DNA of 64,000 nucleotides from contig OZ014412.1 in assembly GCA_963965975.1 (NCBI GenBank), positions 3,660,501-3,724,500 of the forward strand, read 5' to 3'. A program made the position numbers and the translations under genes. Under the pieces are notes generated by a model. The model was not told the origin of the DNA. It saw nothing but the letters and a program-made list of their open reading frames with translations, and ran no database searches. Source of the stretch: Xestospongia bergquistia. Lineage: Eukaryota > Porifera > Demospongiae > Haplosclerida > Petrosiidae. Shown here one piece after another: positions 10,064 to 21,976 of the stretch (its first letter is position 1; every line of letters begins with the position of its first letter).

Positions 10064-10261
10064 ATGTGTATGTGTTAATAAAATGTTGTTCAATTTGACA
10101 CAGACAAGTTAAACAAATTCATTTACTTATGAACAACATCATAAATATTTATGTTAAAATAAACAAAACAGATTTAATCAAATTTTATATGATATACCAA
10201 TATATGTCATATAGTGCATTATAAATTTAATGTAATAATGATGTAATGATAAACTCTCAGT

Positions 10262-12381
10262 ATGAATGTAATGAAGACAACATGGCTACTACTGATATTG
10301 TTAGTATCTATTATATTAAAATGTACAGGTATGATTATATTAATAACTAATGTACTATTTTATTTACTTTTTATTATATAGCTGTTCAATTCATATTTAC
10401 ACCATCTCCTAACATTGGAGTCTATCAACTAGCACGTTACCAATGTTCAGTAGATCATACTGGTGTGGGTATTACTTGGCTCGTTAATGGAACAAACTCT
10501 GCTAACAATGATATTATCCAACTTGGTATTGTTACAAATGGAGCAGGATCACAACAGTCTAATCTTACCATACCTGGATATCCTCAATTTAACAATACAG
10601 TAGTGACATGTAATGCTTCTGGAACTGTGAATGGTAATAGTTATTCTACCTTAAGTAAATCTACTCTGAGAATACAAGGTAACACACTCTCTGATATATG
10701 TCATTATATCTCCTTTCATTAGGTAAACTAGCTGCTGTCAACAACTTAATATGTCATGTACAACGTCAGTATATAAACTGTTCCTGGTCTCCTCCCTTCT
10801 CTCTGGTATCCATACCTGGTTATATCATCAATATTACTTATGGAGGAGAACAAGTTACACAGAACACTACATCTTCTACAACATGGCAGTACTGTCCCAG
10901 TCAATTTGGTACATATACAATTAGTGTAACTGGTAATAACTCAGCTGGAGAAGGAGAGATAACTACTACATCACTTCATGTACAAGGAGGTATTATCACT
11001 ATGGTTACTAATGTATAATTTGTTACTTTGATTTTAGTTAATACAAGTAATTTAACAATTACCTTTATCAGATCAGTTAATAGTTGGATACTAAATTTAA
11101 CAATATATGATTTGGTAAGTTACATTATGATATCTCTAGATACCTCATGTTTGTGATATTAGGAACTTCAACAATGTCCACATACAGTGGAGTCAGCTCA
11201 ACTAAATGTTGTTATATACAATGAAGATAATTCTTCTATATTTCTAAATAATCCAATAATTCTAACTGATGAAGGAGTTATTGTTGTTACCATCTATATT
11301 GTAAATATAACTGAGAATAAAATATGGAAGACAAGAATGACTTTATCATTACCAAGTGGAGCTGTTATTGATGTAACAGAATCAACTGTACTAAGTAAGT
11401 ACATTATAAATGACTTACAAATATTTTCTGATTCACTAGGTACATATGATATTACTGAAGCTACCCTATATAATGACCTAAGTAATATTGGTAGAATATG
11501 TTACAGCTGTTATTTTATAAGAGGAGCTATTGTTAAAGGTTGTCTTATTTCATTAACCTCCTCTACTTACAGTAGTAACATATTATTGATGTGTTCTCCA
11601 GTATGTAGTAGTACAGTAATTGGATGTACATATGATCTACCTAGTGGTATATATAATATGTATGTATATGATATTGAAGAGGAGGGTATGTTATCAGATG
11701 ACTGGGCAATATCATCTACTAATATCACTATTAATGGATTGGAACCAACTTATTCATTTCTTGAAGTGACTAGTTCTACATCCACATGTCCTGTTTCCAT
11801 GGTTACAATTACTACAGGAACATATGACTGTTTGACCAGTAAGTAATCATTAGTACATTTGTTATCATTATTATATCTCTATATATGTTATATAGATAAT
11901 ACACAAGTTAATAAAGTGTTTATAACAACTGCTGGTATATTAGGAGGTAATAAATATGACGATAATATAAACACTAGTAGTTATATTATTATAAGTTAGT
12001 AAATAGTTAACTCTCAAAATGAAAACTGTTGTCATATTATTATATTATTATGTAGACTGTATATTGTATTAATGTAATATATAGGTAGTCTAGTGGGTGT
12101 GTCAGTTCTAATACTGGTATGTACTGTATTAGTACATATAGTGATATGTTGGATAAGAAGAACTAAGTCACTGAGACAAGGTAATAAATACTAACAGTGG
12201 GAATAGTTTGTGAATGGTATTATCCATTATAGGTACTGTACCATCTCCTATTAATCCACTAACAGATACAGTCCCTCATCAAGTTACACCTCAATATGAG
12301 AATGTTGATATGATCACTAAAACACTATCTACTACTGAACTAGAGATGAACACATGTCCTGCATATGGTGTGATAAAATAG
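10262..12381 (+). CDS. g4: type II Ig-FN3 transmembrane receptor
   Basis: Predicted 544-residue receptor. Exons: 10262-10328 (signal, MNVMKTTWLLLILLVSII), 10382-10678 (Ig, residues 23-121), 10723-10989 (FN3, 122-210), 11038-11114 and 11163-11394 (type II D3, 211-313, with QQCPHTVES), 11440-11838 (type II D4, 314-446, CYSCYF and CSPVCSSTVIGC), 11896-11946 (NNTQVNKVF juxtamembrane), 12085-12180 (TM, then CWIRRTK) and 12233-12381 (single tail exon with YENV, ending AYGVIK). D4 is richer in cysteines than type I. The 45-base intron 11395-11439 is a multiple of three and free of stops, so retention would keep the frame. The frame is intact. Confidence 0.78.
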
Positions 12382-12561
12382 TAAAGAAACCTCTTCTTTA
12401 GTCTATTTTAATCAGAGAACAATTTTCATATTGTAAATGACAAAGGAATTTGATAGATTAAATGACCTTTTTACTTCGTGTATATAAACTTTCTTTTCAA
12501 TATAATATTTATTAATTATTAATGTATCGTTATATATGTCTATAAAGATGAAGTTATATGA

Positions 12562-13650
12562 TATTGAGACTGTACTCAACCTATTATGAATACAACAGTG
12601 ATGAGTTGTAATTTAAAGAACTCTTCTTATTGTTATAACAGTACTAATGTTATTATTATCACTGACTCTAATGGATATAAGACTATAATATCAGTAATTG
12701 ATCTTCCTACTAGAGAGAAGTTCAATACATTTGTATACTTACAATATAAGAGTAGACAGATATTTCAAACTACTCCAGTAGTTATCAGTAAGTATATTGT
12801 ATGTGTTTGTATATATTACTTTATAGTTTGTTTAAAGGTACTCATGATCTACAAGGTATCACTGTTTGGAATACTTCAGATAATGTCCTGTGTCTTCAAT
12901 TTAAGTTAGTTCATGGCAGACAAATAACTGAACTACATCTAGATATGATAAATGAAGATAAACATTATAATCTGATTGTCTCTGACTACACATGTCATTT
13001 AATTGATAATGACAATATCTATTGTAATAATCAACTTATATTTACTAAATGTTTCAGTGATATACCTCCTTGTAATAATTGGACATTATATGTATATGAT
13101 GGAGTCTTAACTAATGTAGCTTGGTGATTTTAGTAATTTATTGTAGTGGGATTTGCTACTTAATATGCTTGCTACTAATAATATTCCTTATTAGGTATAT
13201 ATAATTATATTGAGAAAACAGCTAGAATGTTGGTATTTGGACAAGATCTAGTTGTATTAGAACCTCATGAGAGAACTTCAATGTTCATAGTCTTAGTGGT
13301 AAGTTAGTAGTTTATGATTATCATCTCATGTTTACTGCTGCTGGGAATCCCCAAACAGAGAATCCCTTGAAGACTTTTTGCCTGTTCTTAGGACCAGATT
13401 TTATCACATAGTAAGTATTTTTAATATCAAGAAATAAGAATTGTTATTAGTACCACCAATTAATTATAGAACCTCATGAGAGAACTCCAATGTTCATAGT
13501 CTTAGTAGTAAGTTATATTAGTAGTTTATGATTAATCATCTGATGTTTATTGCAGCTGGGAATCCCAAAACAGAGAATCCCTTGAAGACTTTTTGCTTGT
13601 TCTTAGGACCAGACTTTATAACAGAGTATGTTATGGTAAGTATTCATGAT
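12562..13650 (+). pseudogene. Type III receptor exons (fullest copy)
   Basis: Open stretches resemble D3 and D4 of the receptors. The D3-like exon ends at 12787 (open from 12586, MNTTVMSCNLK, donor GTAAGT). The D4-like exon is 12838-13127, beginning GTHDLQG and ending at TGA. A third exon at about 13195-13301 codes for VFGQDLVVLEPHERTS, and further pieces near 13550-13635 code for AGNP and LGPDFITEYVM. No signal, Ig, TM or tail exon belongs to it, and the phases between pieces do not join cleanly. Other copies carry stops, so this looks like the remnant of a third receptor version. An alternative splice partner of g4 is not excluded. Confidence 0.55.
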
Positions 13651-16600
13651 ATCAAGAAATAAGAATTGATATCAGTAGCACCAATTAATTAACAAGATCA
13701 CATAATAATTATTGGAAAAAAATGAAACAATAACTCAGGTATATAACAGTTATACAGTGATTAAAATATAACATATTATGATGAGGTATATCATAATGTA
13801 ATATGGTAGTAGTATCTTCTATATAGGGATGAACTAGATATGTTTCACTTCCAATAATAAAGTTATATTGAAGACATAAACTGTTATCAGAGATATTGAC
13901 AATAGAGAGATCTAGTAGATCATGTGTACCTATTGTATGTAGTTATAATGAGATTATAAATATAAATATTTGACATACTTGTCTTAAATATATCTGATAA
14001 AAACACTTGACCACTGTTATATACTACATACAGTAGTGTAGTGTAGTATTTATATAGATCAAGTCTCATTGTAGCTATTACAATATAATTGAAGGACAAT
14101 GTTTGAATGACTCAGTGTACATATATAATACATGTATGGAAGCTATTTCTAATTGTATGAAATTGTATGAAGATGATGTATTCAAACACATCACAACATT
14201 TCCTTCCAATAGACTCATTCTTACCTTTGAAACGTGTACAACATTTTATTGTTTTAGTATGTTCAGTATTGAGTTGCTGGGTTCAGGTTCCTGTAATATC
14301 ACTTCTATGTTATTGCTAAAATGTGTGTCAATTTCATACTTCATCTAATTAATATTATTGACTTATATGTTCTTAACATGATTTAACTTGTTTACAAATA
14401 TAAACTAATGACCATTTAAAATGACATCAATAGAATGTCAGTTTTATAAAATAATAATCAATTACTTATAGTAATTCAAATTTTCCCTTCTTCTCTGTTT
14501 GGTATACTCCCTTTCACTAAATAGTGAGTGATTTACTATTATGGTTTTAAATTCAATCATTCATATATTTTGACAAGGTTATAAGATGAATATAATGAAC
14601 TGATTCACTACTGTATTAAAGGATTATAGAAGAATATACATTAATATGACCATAAATCAATTTAGAACTTTCAAGGTCACAAGGTTATTTCATATACAGT
14701 ATATATACACTATAATATTATATATACATTGATCATTGTGCTAGTTTCAGTGTCTTTCAATTTTATCATTGTTTATAATATAAATATAACAAGTAGTTTT
14801 TTCCTCTGTAAACTATTGGTTCTAGTCATTGACCTTATAAGGATGTTTCATATGCATTAATGTTGAGAGTGGGTACAATAATATGTGATTAATGGTGTTA
14901 CTGTCATAATCTTTATTGTCTGTTGCAGTTAAGCAACTCTATTTCCTTTCAATGTTTTCTTCAATGATTCAAGAGCTTAGGTAAGCCTTCATTCCTTCTT
15001 TGTTGTCAGCCTCACCTATACTCTTACAAGTACACCTGTATTATAACTGACCACATGTTTGCAGCTGTCATTATTTTATGTATGGATGCATATAGGGCTG
15101 CAAATTTAGTAAACTTCATATCATAACAGAAATCTAATGCAATAGTACAATATTCTAGTGTATAAAGGATACATATGGAAATAAGTGAGACTATCATTAC
15201 CTTTACTGCTAGTTTTACTGGTTAGCACTGTAACTAAATGTAGTTACACATTTTTCTAATACAGATCAGTAGAAAGTGAATAACAAGTCAATTGTTCTCT
15301 TGAGGTTACTATGGGTACATTTTCAATTAATAGTTTATCTAGTATTCCATTGTGAGGGAATTTTGAGAAACACTGATAAGTGGGTAGGACTATATTACTA
15401 TGAACCTACTCCCAGTAGCAACATATTAAGTATTCTGTTAAGGGAAGTTTATGGTTTATTTGTTCATTATATATTAATTGTATTATCAATGTATATAATA
15501 TTATATATTATCAATGTACATATAACACTGCCAGTTCAGTAAACCTCATATCATAGCATATACTTAATCTAATAGTATGTCATTCTAATGTAGAGAAATG
15601 ATAAATTGACTGAGACTATCAATATTAATTTTAGACATTGCTGTAGTAATTAATACCAGTTCTTTTATTTATAGTGTCTCAAATAATATTATGATCCCTA
15701 TTCAATAGTATATAGTGTTGTTCTACTATATATCTACTAATTCAATACAATATAGTACAGTAGTAAATGAGATATCAACAATATCATTTAGTATAACATA
15801 ACTCCAGATGTGATCTGTGTAAGTGTCCTTTTATCTGAGATTTTGTCCCTTATTTAAATAATTTTAATGCTATCACTGTATTGTAACAAACCTTCAGGAC
15901 ATATGATCAAAAGTATCTATTCTGGACAGTTTGGAACCAATAAACCACAATGTAATGATCAGAGAAGCATCCCTATTTTCCACTATTCACACTAACAGAT
16001 TTCACTGTTACACCATGATATCAATGTAACAATATAAAAATATACCAATGTGTCAAGACTCAAAATGATGTTGATAAAAACTATAATACTAAACAGCTTT
16101 GAATTGTTCTCTATACAAGAATTAATTCATTGAACAGGTAAAATTGAAAGACAGTTATATACAAGCTGATATAAATAACTAGTATCATTATTATAACTAT
16201 CTCATGAATCATTTGTTTTGTTAGAATGAAATTAGTAAAACATAATCAGATATTTTCTATTTTTTACTGATTTCATTTATTATAGGATAGTTTCTGACTA
16301 CTTTTATTATTGTACTAATAAATATAATAATATCTCAAGTAATATTCACTATCATCACATAGAGATTTGATAAATATACAATATCATAGATAGTATTGCA
16401 TTCAGTTTCAATATCTCATGATCTACCAATAATAAATTTATCTTCAGTGGTAAATGACATAATATTATCATTTGTAAACATAATACTGAACTTTTTGTTG
16501 TGTATTATAATAATGAGAATTACAATCAACTCTCTAGTAAAAACATTATACAGTAATTATCTTATAACAAATAAGAGAGTTCATAATATTAACTATACTC

Positions 16601-17586
16601 TAATAACTAAGTATATATACTTTGAGAATGTATATTACATTTATGTACATATAGTATTATATTTGTATCACATCTGATATTCAATTCAATGCTATAATAA
16701 CAGATGTACTATATTGATTAGATCTATTTATATTGACATGTGCTCTCTATACAGTATGACAATACAAACACTATTTATACAATAATCATTTAATGTTATA
16801 GTAACTATATTATGTATAGTGATATAAACGTAGGTATCAATTTAGGTATATATGCTATAAATATAATAATAATAGTGGGTTTATTTTTATTAGACATTCT
16901 GTATAAGACCATTTTGAATCGTTTCTAAGAGAGCCAATGAAACCCTATGTTTCTAATTGTCTTCAAGGTATGTAATCAATTATAAATTTACATCACTGTA
17001 CATAGGTGTGTAAAGTTAGCTCCTGTTTCTAAAAAGTGATTTTTTTCTACTAAACCTCAAGCCTTGGATTGTATTAATTTTACATTAACGTATAAATATG
17101 ATGAGTTACAATGTGAAAATATAATACTTCAACTGAGCACCTTCACCTAGAGAGCCTCTGAGAGAAGTTATTTACTTAAGATGATGGTTATTATAACAGT
17201 GTGTTACAACATCAATAACCAAAGAAGCCATGCGATGTTAGAGCATTGTCAAAGTTAACAAAACATATTATACTGATTACAACCTACTTTGCTGATTTTA
17301 AGAAAAATATTATTCTTATTCATTTTTTGAAGATTGATGTACAATTTATTGGATCAGGATTACGGTATGTTATATGAAAATGAGAAAGCTATGACATGCC
17401 GTGGGTGAAAATTTCGAAATTGTCTCTTAAATATCATCAGTTTATATCAGAACCTTCAGTTAAAGAAGTATGTTCTTAATTCATTAAGGTTATATATATA
17501 AAATCATTATTTTACCTGAATTAAACCAAATAACTATATATATCTTTAATTCCATCCAGGACTGCAACTGTAACAATGAATTACAT
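13651..17586. repeat. Long intergenic half of a segmental duplication
   Basis: From about 13.65 to 16.69 kb the sequence closely matches 60.70-64.0 kb. It contains a small open frame (14103-14345, listed separately) but no other convincing gene. Longer frames at 15276 and 16396 are low-complexity, AT-driven and lack support. From 16.7 to 17.58 kb there is unique AT-rich DNA before the first exon of g5, partly resembling the upstream regions of g8 and g10 (TTTATATCAG, CCTTCAGTTAAAGAAG). Confidence 0.6.
14103..14345 (+). CDS. Small duplicated open frame, unknown
   Basis: The 81-residue frame starts MNDSVYIYNTCMEAISNCMK. It has several cysteines and NxS/T sites (NDS, NIT), as in an extracellular segment. 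It is kept open in the paralogous copy at 61143-61400, with scattered substitutions and no frameshift until the end; a third copy near 46.2 kb is truncated. No signal peptide or TM is present. It may be an exon of the degraded type III gene rather than a gene of its own. Confidence 0.3.
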
Positions 17587-20257
17587 ATGTTTGTATTAGA
17601 TTATACCAAGCCAATAAAATACCTCTCAAAGTGGTACATTATAATCTTTATCATAATTATGTTGTGCTTACAAAGTTCAGGTAAATATTTATTATTATTA
17701 TTATGTATTAACTAGCTTTGATAAATACAATTTATTAACTTTAATTAATAAACGTTCATTGGTTACAATTCTTCAGGTGTTACAGCTTTACTTTCTAAAA
17801 TTATTGCAAACTTGCTCTTAGATGTGATGATTGTATTATTAAGTGTAGTTGTTCAGGCATCATACAAGGATACCAGTAGTAGAGTTAGAAGTACAGTCTT
17901 TATTATTATATTATAATGAGGCAGAGTGCATAGAAGAGCAAGCTGTCTGCAAAAGTATAAAGATGACTATTTTTTTATTTATTTATTAGCGGTTGAGTTC
18001 ATATTTATTCCATCTCCTAATATTGGAATCTATCAACCAGCACATTACCAATGTTCAGTAGATCATACTGGTGTGAGTATTACTTGGCTTGTTAATGGAA
18101 CAACTTCTAATGATGATAACATTTTACAACTTGGTATTGTTACGATTGGAGCTGGACCACAGCAGTCAAATCTTACCATAACTGGATATCCACAATATAA
18201 CAATACAGTAGTGAAGTGTATTGCTGCAGGATCTGTAAACAATAGTGATTATATCAAATCTAGTAAATCTACTCTGAGAATACAAGGTAATACTCTCTGA
18301 TATATGTCATTATATCTCCTCTCATTAGGTGAACTAGCTGCTGTCAACAACTTGATATGTCATGTACAAAGTCAGTATATAAACTGTTCCTGGTCTCCTC
18401 CCTTCTCACTGGTATCCATACCTGATTATCTCATCAATGTCACTTATGGAGGAGAACTTGTTACACAGAATGCTACATCTTTTACAACATGGCAGTACAG
18501 TTATTGTCCCAGTCAATTTAGTATATACACGTATACAATTAATGTAGCTGGTAATAACTCAGCTGGAGAAGGAGAGATAAGTACTACATCAGTTGTAGTA
18601 CCAGAAGGTAAGTGATGTAGTTATATTCAATTTCTCTTTATTAACTATATATAGATCAAATTTCTTCCTATAATGTGACTCCTAAAAAGTTATCAAATGG
18701 TTCTTATTTGATTAGCTGTATTATAGAGGTATGTAATAACCTAAGTTATTTCAGATTCATTTTCTCTCTTAGACTACATACTCTATAGTACCATCATTAA
18801 TATCTTTCAAACTAACTACTAGTAATGGAACTATATTAACATATACTGGAACAGTTACTGATATTGTTGATAATAAATTTAAAGGAAATATAAATATTGG
18901 TACAAATGGCAGACAAAAGTTGACTGTGTCATTAAGTTTAATATATGACAATAACAACTCTTTAAAGAATAAGTTACCAGCTAAAATAATTTGTAAGTTA
19001 ATATAATTACTTTATTTTGTTATTTACATTCTTTCATTAGGTACATTTGATGTTCAAAATGGCAGCATAATGGTCAACTCAACCACTGGAGAAGTTTGTT
19101 TTACTTGTTATTTTCTTGAGGGTAGTCAATCACAAGGATGTTATATTAAATATAACTCACTTATAACAGACTACTACAGTGGTAATATTACCATCATGAG
19201 AACATCAGTAGATACCAGTACTGTTAGTAAATGTGTGACAGGAATATATACCAGTAACTATAATGTGACATTTTATGATATGGATTATAAAAATGTACCA
19301 TATACTACTGAGTATGCTGTAAAACTGACTAATCAATTAGTGACTGGACTATCTCTTTCTCTTACTCCTAATATATCAAATGTAATAGTTACATTATCAT
19401 CTCTATTACCGGTATCTACTACTCTATGTAGAGAGTGTAATAATAGTAAGTTAATTATTTATATCATCATATATCAATCATATTAATCAATTAGTTACTG
19501 GAATCTCTCCCTTTCCCTATTTAATGACTAATAATAGTATGTCTCCATCATCAACTACATTTTGTACAGTCTGTGATAATAGTAAGTTATTATTAATATT
19601 TTAACATTTTTAGGTAGAAGTTTACTGTAACGATTGAGTTCATATTATTACTACTACAGTGAGGAGTGTTCAAAGAGATCTAATAATAGGTAATACTAAT
19701 ATGATAACTTCTAGTCTAGTTAACTAAATATATTACTACATATTGTAGGTAGTATTACTGGTAGTCTAGTAGGTGTGTCAGTTCTAATACTGGTATGTAC
19801 TGTACTAGTACTTATAATGATATATAGGATAAAAAGAACTAAGTCACTGAGACAAGGTACAATTAACTACATTTTATATACACACTCTCTTATATAAGTC
19901 ACTACTAGATACTGTACAACATCAAGTGATGACTGTTATACCTCAATATGAGAATATTACTAATTACCATCATACTACTGAACTAGAGATGACCACATGT
20001 GCTGCATATGGTATGATATAATATTAACCAATAACAGTGTGTATGTGTGTGTTTATATACATAGTATTGAGTAATGATCTCACTTGAGTATAATATATTA
20101 TTACATTGTAGGTACTGTACCATCTCCTGTTAATCCACTATCAGATACTGTCCCTCCTCAAGTCATACCTCAATATGAGAATGTTGATATGATCACTAAT
20201 ACACTACCTACTACTAAACTAGAGATGAACACATGTACTGCATATGGTGTGATATAA
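17587..20257 (+). CDS. g5: type I Ig-FN3 transmembrane receptor
   Basis: Predicted 613 residues. Exons: 17587-17680 (signal or anchor, MFVLDYTKPIKYLSKW then a long Ile-rich core), 17990-18286 (Ig), 18329-18607 (FN3, 4 residues longer around YSYCPSQ), 18655-18728 and 18773-18992 (D3), 19041-19445 (D4), 19495-19581 (stalk), 19660-19689, 19749-19856 (TM), 19909-20010 (tail, YENI) and 20112-20257 (tail, YENV). The first exon is related to the MPFK-type first exons of g8 and g10. Its equivalent ATG is ATA and one base is inserted; an upstream ATG at 17587 restores the frame and phase. The N-terminal n-region is therefore unusually long (about 16 residues). Everything downstream is open. Confidence 0.72.
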
Positions 20258-20335
20258 TATTAACCAATAACAATTTGTGTGTTTGTTTTTATATATATAA
20301 TATTGAGTAGTGATCTGACTGTTATTACAATGTAG

Positions 20336-20424
20336 GTACTATACCATCTCCTGTTAATCCACTATCAGATAAAATATTAAAGAAACTTCTTTTAATCAGA
20401 GGACTATTTTCATATTGTAAATGA
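20336..20424 (+). CDS. Alternative last exon of g5
   Basis: This is the same exon type as 3759-3847: phase-1 start TIPSPVNPLSD, then KILKKLLLIRGLFSYCK and TGA. It lacks tyrosine tail motifs. Use in transcripts is unproven. Confidence 0.4.
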
Positions 20425-21918
20425 CAAAGGAATTTGATTGATTAAAATGACCTTTTTACCTCTTGTATATAAACTTTTTTTCAATAATATAACATTCATT
20501 AATTATTAAAGTGTCATTGTGAGTGTCTATAAAGATGTAGTTATATGATATTGAGTCTGTACTCAACCAATTGTGAATACAACAGTGACAAGTTGTAACT
20601 TAAAGAATTCTTATTGTTATAACAGTACTAATGATTACTCTCTATTATACTGTAAAGAACATATTAAGATTACAGGTAATCATAGTAACATAAATGTGAA
20701 AACACAACAAAACAATAGAGAAAACAAAATGACAACATTGCACTGAATACACTTAGAAATTATACTACAATATATCACACTTACCTGCTATTACTTATCT
20801 ATAATATATTTACTGCAATACAATATCATACAAAGTGTGCAGTTGGTAGCTAATACAATACTACACTAAAATCAACTGTGTAATAAGTGTGATTATTTGA
20901 TTATTACTATATGAGCTACAGCAAATAACCAAAGAGACATAGGACTCACACACCCACACAAATTTGATCAGCTGTATTATAGAGGTATGTCATAAGTTAT
21001 TTCAGATTCATTTTCTCTCTTAGACTACATATTCTATAGAGCCATCAAACTAATTACCAGTACTGGAACTATATTAACATATACTGGAACAGTTACTGAT
21101 ATTGTTGGTTATAAATTTAAAGGGAATATAAATATTGGTACAAATGGAAGACAAAAGTTGATTGTGTCTTTAAGTCTAATATATGACAATAACAACTCTT
21201 TAAATGATAGCTTACAAGCTAAAATTATTTGTAAGTTAATATAATTACTTTATCTGTTATTTATATTCTTTCTTTAGCTACATTTTATGTACAAATGGCA
21301 GTTTAATAGAAGAGTCTGGACAAGTTCTTTTTAATTGTTATTTTCTTGAAGGCAGTCAATCACAAGGATGTTATATTGAATATAACTCACTTATAACAGA
21401 CTACTAAAGTAGTAATATTACAATAGTGAGAACATCAGTAGATACCAGTACTGCTAGTAAATGTGGTATAACTTTAGATTTCATCATATCACTTAAATTA
21501 TTTGATTTGAGTGACAATAATGTCTTTTATGTATTTGTTAGATTATAGAGTGTGGATATATATAAAAAAATATCATTAATCATGTTACATATATTCTTAC
21601 TATAAAATATGAACTCAATATAAACAGACTATTATCATTATAAAGAATTACCTCAAAACAACATGACTACTTTTACTCACTTGTTTCAATGGTTACTGGC
21701 AAAATGTCTACCTTTTTATCAACATATGATCATTTTTGAACATTAAGTGATTAACTATTTATAATATATTCAACTCAAACAACACTTACTTTATTAATTT
21801 TGTTACATATAATAATAACAATTGGTAATAATTTGTCATATAATTTGGTAATTATAATATATACTACACAAACTGTTATGTCAACATTTAATATAATATA
21901 TACTATATTACTAACTGT
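20425..21918 (+). pseudogene. Intergenic relics: type III fragment and broken D3-D4
   Basis: This block repeats the order seen after g1. A type III scrap lies at about 20575-20635. Repeat sequence with an intact TACCTGCTATTACTTATC site follows at 20783-20800. A D3-D4 fragment at about 20967-21465 comes next. In the latter, codons are missing near 21048, the CFTCYF stretch is altered, and a TAA replaces the DYYSG codons near 21405. Nothing here can be functional as a receptor. Confidence 0.7.
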
Positions 21919-21976
21919 TATCAGTATGTTACTATAATATGTAGTGATGTAATAATGATGTAATGATAAACTCAGT
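21919..21976 (+). promoter_or_regulatory. Conserved upstream block of g6
   Basis: Directly abuts the start codon and matches 8852-8910 (g3) and 5395-5452 (g2), including the doubled TGATGTAAT words. Candidate promoter or 5' UTR element, by conservation only. Confidence 0.4.

Noticed and set aside
15276-15542. 88-residue plus-strand frame
   Set aside because: Hydrophobic and AT-driven; the paralogous copy near 62.35 kb is broken by insertions and deletions.
16396-16677. 93-residue plus-strand frame rich in Ile, Asn and Tyr
   Set aside because: No ATG at its start and composition of random AT-rich DNA; conservation at 63.8 kb is explained by the block duplication.
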